Positions 5,915 through 11,860 of a stretch of 11,860 nt of DNA are shown piece after piece. Position 1 is the first letter of the stretch, and every line of letters begins with the position of its first letter. The position numbers and the translations under genes are program-made. The notes beneath the pieces were generated by a model. That model worked only from the letters and a program-made list of their open reading frames with translations, was not told the origin of the DNA and searched no databases. Source of the DNA: an uncultured Tabrizicola sp. (GTDB taxonomy: Bacteria > Pseudomonadota > Alphaproteobacteria > Rhodobacterales > Rhodobacteraceae); assembly GCA_937858255.1 (NCBI GenBank), contig CALLZQ010000005.1, forward strand, positions 1 to 11,860. Reading direction: 5' to 3'.

Positions 5915-8406
5915 CGAATATCGCCGACTGCCTGCAACGGGCCATGGATTTTGGCGAGATCGACCGGGCGCGCGGGCAGGCCATGGTCGCCGAATTCGAC
6001 CAGCTGGTGGCGCGCTATCGCAGCACCATGTCCGAAAGTGCCGCGATGGCGCAGGCGGGCAAAGACCTGAAAGAGGCGAACAAGGCCAAGACCGCCATCC
6101 GCCGCCACCAGGTGCTGAACCAGTTGCGCGTCATGAAGAAGATCGAGCGGGAGATCCTTGCCGCGCCCGATCCGGCGCTGGCGATCCGCAATCTGCTGGA
6201 ATATTCCGAAGGGTCCGGCTATCGGGGCGAGAGCGTGCGCAGCCTGACCGAAGCCTATGAGGACAGCATCAATGCCGGTATCCGCGAGGTGCTGGAGACG
6301 GTTGGCCTGAATGTCGCGGGCAACAGCCGCAACGGCAAGATGCTGGAAAGCATGATCCGCGAGCTGCATGGAGAGGCCACCGGCAACGCATTGGCCAAGA
6401 CGCTGGCCGATGCCGTGCGTACCCAGCAGCAACGGCTGCGCCGGGCGTTCAACAGCTTTGGCGGCCATATCGGCAATCTGGCCGATTACGGGGTGCCGCA
6501 TGCCCATGACGCGGGCCAGCTGGTGCAGCGCGGTTTCGATGTCTGGGCCGAAGCGATTGCCCCGAAGCTGGCATGGGATCGGATCATTGACCACCGCACC
6601 GCCAAGCCCTTTGCCGCCAAGGGCCAGACCCCGGCCATGGCCGATGTGCGGGCATTCCTGCAGGATGTCTATGATGGCATCACCACGCGCGGCTGGGATG
6701 ATCGCAAGCCGAGCCTGAGCGTGGGCGGGCGGGCACTGGCCAATCAGCGGGCCGAGCATCGCGTGCTGCATTTCCGGTCGGCCGATGACTGGCTGGCCTA
6801 TAACCGCGAATTTGGCACCTCTGACCCGTTTTCGGCCATGCTGCACGGGCTGCATGGTATGGCGCGCGATGTGGCGCTGATGCGCGTGCTGGGGCCGAAC
6901 CCGCGCGCCACGCTGGGTTTTGCCGAGCAGCTGGGCCTGCGCCGCGCCGCCGATCTGCGCGATCCGAAAATGGCCGATCGCGTCAGCCGGCAGGGCAAGC
7001 TGGCCAAGACCATGCTGGCCCATCAGGATGGCAGCGCCAATATTCCCGATCATGTCGGCTGGGCGCGGTTCTTTGGCGGCACCCGCGCGGTGCTGACCAG
7101 CACCCAGCTGGGCAGCGCGGTGCTGTCCAGTGTCACCGATGTGGCCACGATCACCGCTGCCGCGCAGACGGTGGGGATGAGCGCCAGCAATGTGCTGACC
7201 CGCAGTGTCAAGCTGATGTCGCAGGCCAGCCGGGCCGAGGCGGCGCGCATGGGCTATGTCGCCGAAACGCTGGCCGATGCCGGGGCCGGCATGTCGCGGT
7301 TCATGGGCAAGACCTTTGGCGGGGGCATCCCCGACCGGATGGCGAATTTCACCCTGCGCGCCACGGGCCTGTCATTCCTGACCGACATGCGCAAGCTGGC
7401 GTTTCAGATGGAATTCGGCGGGTTCATGGCGGAACAGGCCAGCCGTGCCTTTGCCGATCTGCCGAAGGGGTTGCGGCAGGTTTTCGAGACGCGGGGTATC
7501 ACCGCCGCCGATTGGGATGCGCTGCGCGATCCGGCGGCCCGGTTCACCGCCAAAGATGGCGCCGATTTCATCACGCCCTTTCACTGGCTGGAGCATCAGA
7601 CCGCGATGCCGAGGGTCGAGGCCGAGGGGCTGGCCATGCGGCTGCAAGCGGCGATCCGCGAGCAGATGGAATATGCCGTGCCCACCGCCAGCCTGGAGGG
7701 GCGGGCGCGGCTGCAAGGAAGTGCCGCGCCGGGCAGCCTGTCGGGTGAGCTGTTGCGCAGTGCGATGATGTACAAATCGTTTGCCCTGTCGCTGACGCTG
7801 GGCCAGTACCGCCGCTTTGCCGCCGCCGACAGCTGGGGCATGAACCGCTGGGGATATGCCGCCAAGGTCAGCACCCTGTTGATCGTGCTGGGCGGCGTGG
7901 CGATCCAGCTGAAGGAACTGGCCAAGGGCAACGATCCGCGCCCGATGGGTGACGCCAAGTTCTGGATGGCCGCGCTGTTTCAGGGCGGCGGGCTGGGCAT
8001 CTTTGGCGATTTCTTTGCCGCCGAGCAGAACCGGATGGGTGGCGGCATCGCCGAGACGCTGGCCGGGCCGGTGGTCGGCGCGGCCAGCAGTCTGCTGAAA
8101 CCCGTGGTCAGCAATATCACGGCGGCCGTGAAGGGCGAGAAAACCTTTGTCGGGCGCGATATTGCCAACGGCCTGCGCCAGAACACACCGTTTCTGTCCT
8201 CGGCCTGGTATGGGCGCACTGGCTATTCGCGGCTGGTCGCGGATAATCTGCAAGCCTTTCTGGACCCCGAGGCAGAGATGCTGAACCGCCGCCGCATCAA
8301 GCGGCAAGCGAAGGATTACCGCACCCAGCCCTTTGTGCCGTTGCGCGGCACCGGGCAGGACCTGCGCCTGCCCGATTTCGCCAATGCCCTGCGGTCATCG
8401 CCATGA
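5911..8406 (+). CDS. Putative internal virion / DNA-ejection protein, polyvalent-protein C-terminal type (831 aa)
   Basis: An 831-residue protein. The N-terminal 130 residues are helical and charged. A GVPHAHD motif (194-200) follows. Residues 284-335 have an 'RVLHFRSADDW..Y...FG....F.AMLHGLHGMARDVAL...LGPNP' pattern. The C-terminal third holds a hydrophobic helix (STLLIVLGGVAIQL, about 654-667) and a distinctive FWMAALFQGGGLGIFGDFF block (684-702), then GGGIAETLAGPVVGAA and a 'NTPFLSSAWYGRTGYSRLVADNL' region close to the C-terminus. I recognise this arrangement (PHxHD, GMARD..A, GGLGIxGDF, AGP, and 'P...W Y.R..x..L' near the end) from the C-terminal portions of very large podovirus and prophage internal/polyvalent proteins. 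It has no enzymatic motif I can name. The amphipathic and glycine-rich C-terminal half suggests membrane contact during ejection. Codon use is uniformly GC-rich. The gene is translationally coupled to the 1195-aa polyvalent protein, so the two are likely made and packaged together. Function is inferred from context and family memory. Confidence 0.85.
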   Translation: MTNIADCLQRAMDFGEIDRARGQAMVAEFDQLVARYRSTMSESAAMAQAGKDLKEANKAKTAIRRHQVLNQLRVMKKIEREILAAPDPALAIRNLLEYSEGSGYRGESVRSLTEAYEDSINAGIREVLETVGLNVAGNSRNGKMLESMIRELHGEATGNALAKTLADAVRTQQQRLRRAFNSFGGHIGNLADYGVPHAHDAGQLVQRGFDVWAEAIAPKLAWDRIIDHRTAKPFAAKGQTPAMADVRAFLQDVYDGITTRGWDDRKPSLSVGGRALANQRAEHRVLHFRSADDWLAYNREFGTSDPFSAMLHGLHGMARDVALMRVLGPNPRATLGFAEQLGLRRAADLRDPKMADRVSRQGKLAKTMLAHQDGSANIPDHVGWARFFGGTRAVLTSTQLGSAVLSSVTDVATITAAAQTVGMSASNVLTRSVKLMSQASRAEAARMGYVAETLADAGAGMSRFMGKTFGGGIPDRMANFTLRATGLSFLTDMRKLAFQMEFGGFMAEQASRAFADLPKGLRQVFETRGITAADWDALRDPAARFTAKDGADFITPFHWLEHQTAMPRVEAEGLAMRLQAAIREQMEYAVPTASLEGRARLQGSAAPGSLSGELLRSAMMYKSFALSLTLGQYRRFAAADSWGMNRWGYAAKVSTLLIVLGGVAIQLKELAKGNDPRPMGDAKFWMAALFQGGGLGIFGDFFAAEQNRMGGGIAETLAGPVVGAASSLLKPVVSNITAAVKGEKTFVGRDIANGLRQNTPFLSSAWYGRTGYSRLVADNLQAFLDPEAEMLNRRRIKRQAKDYRTQPFVPLRGTGQDLRLPDFANALRSSP

Positions 8407-8483
8407 GGCGCTGATCCGCCCCGGCTGCCTCGGCCGAGAACATCCTGCCCGTTGATCTGAACGCTTGCGCCCCTTGACCTGTC

Positions 8484-8496
8484 GGAGGCCAGCTTG
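8484..8496 (+). promoter_or_regulatory. Ribosome binding site and TTG start of the tail fibre gene
   Basis: GGAGG at 8484-8488 is followed after five bases by TTG at 8494-8496. The encoded N-terminus (TIDAANPIASYLVAGSG, then PYSVPWPY) is the expected beginning of a podovirus fibre adaptor. The next in-frame Met lies far inside the protein (about residue 143), so TTG is the only start that keeps the virion-binding domain. The 87-base gap 8407-8493 shows no convincing promoter or terminator. Confidence 0.75.
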
Positions 8497-11187
8497 ACTA
8501 TCGACGCAGCCAACCCCATCGCCAGCTATCTGGTGGCCGGTTCCGGCCCCTATTCGGTGCCATGGCCCTATGAGGGCGGCGATCTGGCCGTCTGGGCCGA
8601 TAAGGATGGCACCATCACTGCGCTGAGTGAGGGCGCCCATTGGACAATCGCGCCGGCCTCTGGCCCCTCTGGCGCGGCGACGCCGGCCGCCGGGGCGGCG
8701 ACAGGCCTTGCCGGGGCGCGGCTGCTGATCGAGCGGGTTACGCAGCTGGAGCAGGGGTTTTCCGGTGTCACCGGGCCAGAGCGGGGGATTGAGGCCTCGC
8801 TGGACCGGCTGACCCGGGCCGTGCAGGACGTGCGCGCCCGCACCGCCAGCGGCCTGCGGTTTCTGTCCACCACCGCGCTGACACCGACTGCGCCGCTGGC
8901 AGACGGGCAGACCGTCATGTGGCAGGGGGGCGCCATGGTCCCGGGGCCAAGTGCCGCGCAGATCGAGGGCGCGGCCAGCTATGCGGCCTCGGCCGTCGCG
9001 GCGGCAAATATGGCGGCCAATATCCTGACGCAGGTTTCAGGCATCGCCGATGCCCTGACCAACAAGGGCGCGGTCACCGTGTCGGCCACTGGTGACGGGG
9101 TGCGCAATTATCTGGAGGTGGCGGGCACTGTCTGGACCAAGGCCAATGTTCTGGCTGTGGTGGTCGGCAATGTACCGCAGGGGCCGTCACGCTGGGACAT
9201 CGAGCATACCGGCAGCCATACCCGTATCGTGTTTGGCGAGCCGATCCCGTCCGGTCTGTCTGCCTGGGCCGTGCTGCTGAAACAGAACGAGGTCGACATC
9301 GCGAGCGAGGCGCAGATCGGCGATCTGTCCACGCGGTCGTTCAGCGACAGGGCAGCAGCGGTAGACTGGGCCGCGAATAACGTGGCTGTTCCCGGCATGG
9401 TGCTGCAATGGGGTGATACCAGGGTCAGGTTTGTCAACTATGCAGTTAATTTGATCACTGACCTGTCGGGGTTCGTTCCTGACGGGCTGGAGACCCCGCA
9501 ACATTGGAACGGTGGCCCAGATCGCAGCCCCGCTGAAAACGATCTTGCCTTTGCTGCCTGTGCCGCATGGCGCGGCGCAATCCATTTGCCGCCGGGTCTG
9601 TACTATAAGAACGATCCGATTGCTTTTGATCGTCGCCCTGGCACTGGGCGGCAGGGCATTTACCTTGGCAGTTTGAACTGGTCACCGGAGATGACCCGAG
9701 TTCGGTTTGTCAATCCGGTGGCGGCACGCGGATTGTTGCTCAACCAGACAGGAGGCGAGACCGTCACCTATGGGTTCAACCCGGTGGTTGTGAATGTCTG
9801 TCTGGAGGTCGATACCGGCGCATTGGTTAACACCGAGGAAAATTGGAGCGTCGGCCTGGACTTGCGCCAGTGCAACTATGGGCTGTTCCTGAATGTCGAG
9901 CTGGACGGATTTGATGTGGGCGTATTTTCGCGCCGCTGTGTCCAGAGCCGATTTGACCATGTAAAGATGAGAACAGCCCTGCGGGCACCGGGAAACCACG
10001 CCGAGGCTTTCTTCATCTTCGATCACGATCCTGTTCTTCAGGCCGGTGTCAGTTTCGGTAACAGCGTTATCGATTGTGAGTGTCAGCCCACCAATCAGCA
10101 AACCAATGTTCGCCGTAATTTTCTGCTGCGCGCCGTCGATATGCTGGATGTCGATGGCGGTCATTATAATAATGCCGTGTTCCATGTGCAGATCGCGCCT
10201 GACGGAACCGGCGGTCGGACCACCGTTCGGGACGTTTCGTTCCGCACCTATTTTGACTGCGATAATGACCCGAGTTCACCACTGATCGCTGTTTGCGACG
10301 TGCAACCGATCCGCACCGGCGCCGTCGAACTGTTTGGCATCCACTTTTTCAATGGCAAGGCCCGTGCAAAAGAGGGTGTTCCCAGCAACTTTTTCAGATT
10401 TTCCGGGAATGAGGGAGACTATGCCGGGTTGGTGCGCTTCCAGAGCATGAGCATCTGCGAAAACGAGATTGTTGGGTTTGGCGCCGCAGCCATTGTCAAT
10501 CTTGGTATGCACGCCTCTTATAATGAGACGGAATTGATTTCAGATGTTTCAATTCACGGAAATAAATTTCGTGACGCCGGGGTGGCTGCCAGACATGTAG
10601 CGCCGAATAAAAATGCAGTGGTCGTCCGGGGTAAAAATATCAGTGTGAAGGGCAACAGCTATAATGGCAACTGGACCGATGGTGGCTTGGCTGTCGTCAC
10701 TGTCGGCGCCGATGTCGAAGGCTATCTTATCGCGGGAGAGATTTTTGATACAAATCGCGCGATCCCAATCAATATCGACCCCGGGGTGACTGGCGCCGGG
10801 CAGTCGTATGGCCATGTGATCAATGGAGCCGCGGCCGCGCGCGTCATAGAGGTCCTTGAAGAGGGCACAGGTCCAAACGGCTATTACTGCAAATATTCCA
10901 ACGGTGAAATGGTCTGCCGCAAGCGCGTGGTATTGAGCGCCGTGCCGATCAATACGGTAAACGGTTCTGGATTTGTTTCGGCTGCGCTGGTCGTGGGGGA
11001 TATCGAGAGGTCGTTCTCCGGCGCGCCGCACTGGTCGGTTACCGCCATGCCGATTGGAGGTTTCGGATCGCTTCAACTTGGCGGGGCCGGTGATGCCAAT
11101 ACCCCGCCATCGATCCGCATAGCGCGTTTCTCGCCGGCCACGCTGGACGTGGATGTTTCGATCCGGGCAGAGGGCCGTTGGGCATGA
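8494..11187 (+). CDS. Tail fibre / tailspike with T7-type N-terminal adaptor and beta-helix body (897 aa)
   Basis: An 897-residue fibre. Residues 1-120 form the virion-attachment adaptor: 'SYLVAGSGPYSVPWPYEGGDLAVWADKDG' and 'IEASLDRLTRAVQDVRAR' (99-116), the pattern of T7 gp17-like N-termini where the last helix is the 'E..lDrl.r..Q' signature. Residues 120-275 are linker and a small beta domain ending in AWAVLLKQNEVD. At 283-310 is an FSDRAAAVDWAANN...PGMVLQWGDTRVRFV segment found in many tailspikes. Residues 343-370 (DRSPAENDLAFAACAAWRGAIHLPPGLYY) look like the N-terminal cap of pectate-lyase-type parallel beta-helix folds. About 370-770 is beta-rich with repeated short strands and Gly/Asn turns (for example ISDVSIHGNKFRD, ISVKGNSYNGN), as in trimeric beta-helix spikes. 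Residues 796-897 (GYYCKYSNGEMVC ... ending RAEGRWA) match a common C-terminal fibre module. The likely role is receptor recognition, possibly with polysaccharide cleavage; no catalytic residues can be assigned. GC falls sharply from about 9420 to about 10960 (24 of 60 bases at 10501-10560 versus 50 of 60 at 8641-8700), which suggests domain exchange. Confidence 0.9.
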   Translation: MTIDAANPIASYLVAGSGPYSVPWPYEGGDLAVWADKDGTITALSEGAHWTIAPASGPSGAATPAAGAATGLAGARLLIERVTQLEQGFSGVTGPERGIEASLDRLTRAVQDVRARTASGLRFLSTTALTPTAPLADGQTVMWQGGAMVPGPSAAQIEGAASYAASAVAAANMAANILTQVSGIADALTNKGAVTVSATGDGVRNYLEVAGTVWTKANVLAVVVGNVPQGPSRWDIEHTGSHTRIVFGEPIPSGLSAWAVLLKQNEVDIASEAQIGDLSTRSFSDRAAAVDWAANNVAVPGMVLQWGDTRVRFVNYAVNLITDLSGFVPDGLETPQHWNGGPDRSPAENDLAFAACAAWRGAIHLPPGLYYKNDPIAFDRRPGTGRQGIYLGSLNWSPEMTRVRFVNPVAARGLLLNQTGGETVTYGFNPVVVNVCLEVDTGALVNTEENWSVGLDLRQCNYGLFLNVELDGFDVGVFSRRCVQSRFDHVKMRTALRAPGNHAEAFFIFDHDPVLQAGVSFGNSVIDCECQPTNQQTNVRRNFLLRAVDMLDVDGGHYNNAVFHVQIAPDGTGGRTTVRDVSFRTYFDCDNDPSSPLIAVCDVQPIRTGAVELFGIHFFNGKARAKEGVPSNFFRFSGNEGDYAGLVRFQSMSICENEIVGFGAAAIVNLGMHASYNETELISDVSIHGNKFRDAGVAARHVAPNKNAVVVRGKNISVKGNSYNGNWTDGGLAVVTVGADVEGYLIAGEIFDTNRAIPINIDPGVTGAGQSYGHVINGAAAARVIEVLEEGTGPNGYYCKYSNGEMVCRKRVVLSAVPINTVNGSGFVSAALVVGDIERSFSGAPHWSVTAMPIGGFGSLQLGGAGDANTPPSIRIARFSPATLDVDVSIRAEGRWA

Positions 11188-11237
11188 TCCGCCTGTTGCT
11201 TTTGAGATGGTCAACCCCCGTCCTTTTTTCTATCTGC

Positions 11238-11250
11238 GAGGTAAATCATG
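11238..11250 (+). promoter_or_regulatory. Ribosome binding site of the last gene
   Basis: GAGGT at 11238-11242 lies five bases before ATG 11248. A second ATG at 11257 is spaced too far from it, so 11248 is the better start. The 60-base gap 11188-11247 has a run of six T (11224-11229) but no GC-rich hairpin before it, so no terminator is called. Confidence 0.6.
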
Positions 11251-11860
11251 CCCCCCATGCTTGAGCGTATCGCCGAGGCGATGCTGGAACACCGGACGAC
11301 CTTTGCCAGCCGCGCGGCGGTCGAGACGGCCAATCCTGTGGCGACGGGCGCTGATCTGATCTTTGTCCGCGAAGAGGGGGATCTGGTCGCCTATTGGCGC
11401 CAGGCCGGCGCAACGGATCTGATCGGCGGCGATGGCAGCGAATGGCAGGATGTGTCGACTTCGCCAACCCTGCTGCTGGCGCTGCTGGCAGATTTCGCGG
11501 CCAGTATCACCCCCGTGACGCAGGATCAGGGCGCCTTTGTCCCCACGCTGCGCTGGTTTGACGGGGCCGGCGCCTTTTCCCCGCACGAGCAGATCGGGCG
11601 CTGGTATCGGCTGGGCAATGAGGTGACGATCCAGGGTCGCGTGGATATGACCCTGACCAGCCTAGGCAGTGGGGTCTTGCAGTTCCACGGAATTTCCAAC
11701 CTGCCGCCGCCCATGGCGGGCGATCTTCCGGGGGTGATCGAAATCACCGAGAAGAGCGAGGGGTTCACCCTGCCGCGCGGCGCCTATGATCCGCGCCTGC
11801 GCTGGACGCCGGGCAGCCCCCATGCCGTCATCGGCTATTATTCGGCGGGCGGCTTTTATA
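11248..11860 (+). CDS. Tail-fibre-related protein, second host-recognition protein candidate (partial, 204 codons seen)
   Basis: Starts at ATG 11248 and stays open to the window end, giving 204 residues; the C-terminus is beyond the window. A helical start (residues 1-18) leads into FASRAAVETANPVATG...LIFVREEGDLVAYWRQAGATDL (19-58), a version of the 'F..RAA...' linker module also present in the preceding fibre (residues 283-310). A helix and loop follow (about 71-95). Then comes FVPTLRWFDGAGAF...IGRWYRLGNEVTIQGRVDMTLTSLGSG (97-142), the familiar 'y.P.l......G.Y.riGn.V.v.G.i' beta module seen at the C-terminal ends of many phage tail fibres, followed by an LPPPM loop. The protein carries no T7-type adaptor. 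It may be a second fibre subunit, a fibre tip/decoration protein or an accessory for the tailspike. Codon use is GC-rich like the core genes and unlike the middle of the tailspike. The gene is real; its role is inferred from the modules and position. Confidence 0.8.
   Translation, partial: MPPMLERIAEAMLEHRTTFASRAAVETANPVATGADLIFVREEGDLVAYWRQAGATDLIGGDGSEWQDVSTSPTLLLALLADFAASITPVTQDQGAFVPTLRWFDGAGAFSPHEQIGRWYRLGNEVTIQGRVDMTLTSLGSGVLQFHGISNLPPPMAGDLPGVIEITEKSEGFTLPRGAYDPRLRWTPGSPHAVIGYYSAGGFY

Noticed and set aside
5601..6260. A 219-aa plus-strand frame spanning the 1195-aa/831-aa junction
   Set aside because: It is out of frame with both genes and has low-complexity Arg/Pro composition. The coupled ATGA junction with a perfect Shine-Dalgarno explains the region fully.
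5611..7053. A 480-aa open frame on the minus strand
   Set aside because: It is also a composition shadow: it crosses the junction of two well-supported plus-strand genes and shows no recognisable domain.
8429..8438. CTCGGCCGAG palindrome in the gap before the tailspike gene
   Set aside because: A ten-base perfect palindrome without a loop is expected often in such GC-rich DNA; there is no T-run after it and no second copy, so it is neither a terminator nor a clear operator.
8474..8479. TTGACC resembling a -35 promoter box
   Set aside because: The matching -10 position would fall inside the tailspike coding region and has no TATAAT-like sequence.
11224..11229. Run of six T in the gap before the last gene as a possible terminator
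   Set aside because: There is no GC-rich inverted repeat immediately upstream, so it does not fit an intrinsic terminator.
1..11860. Search by eye for tRNA genes, CRISPR repeats, insertion sequences and attachment sites
   Set aside because: The window is almost entirely coding with two short gaps; no repeat arrays, terminal inverted repeats, transposase motifs or tRNA-like folds were seen.

Overview
The window is a stretch of late, structural genes from a tailed phage or prophage of podovirus (short-tailed, T7-like) organisation. All genes lie on the + strand. The very high GC content, the strong preference for G/C in third codon positions and the Ala/Asp/Arg-rich proteins suggest an alphaproteobacterial host, most likely Rhodobacterales (Paracoccus/Rhodobacter-like). 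That host assignment is an inference from composition and style, not from a marker gene. No integrase, terminase, capsid, portal, lysis gene, tRNA or host gene is visible, so a free phage cannot be told from a prophage.

Layout: (1) the last 67 codons of a small internal virion protein resembling the T7 gp14 group (1-204); (2) a 709-aa helical internal virion protein in the gp15 position (201-2330); (3) a 1195-aa multidomain protein in the gp16 position (2327-5914); (4) an 831-aa internal virion protein (5911-8406); (5) an 897-aa tail fibre/tailspike (8494-11187); (6) the first 204 codons of a tail-fibre-related gene running off the end (11248-11860). Genes 1 to 4 overlap one another by exactly four bases (ATGA, GTGA, ATGA), each with a Shine-Dalgarno sequence inside the preceding gene. 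The fibre gene follows an 87-base gap and starts at TTG, and the last gene follows a 60-base gap. The only non-coding stretches are these two gaps; neither contains a convincing promoter or terminator.

Working model: genes 1 to 4 are core/ejection proteins that travel in the particle and enter the cell ahead of or with the DNA. Genes 5 and 6 form the host-recognition apparatus. The standout is the 1195-aa protein. It strings together a NNNPGNI-type lysozyme-like (PRD1 P5-like) domain, a ddrB-type ParB-superfamily domain and a barnase/EndoU/colicin-E5/D/RelE-like (PBECR-type) nuclease domain. This is a 'polyvalent protein' architecture: a virion-carried package that could open the cell wall, act on incoming DNA, and cut RNA in the new host. 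The lysozyme-like and nuclease modules have lower GC and different codon use than the rest of the gene, as if plugged in separately. The central and C-terminal parts of the tailspike also show a marked GC drop, consistent with swapping of the receptor-binding part.
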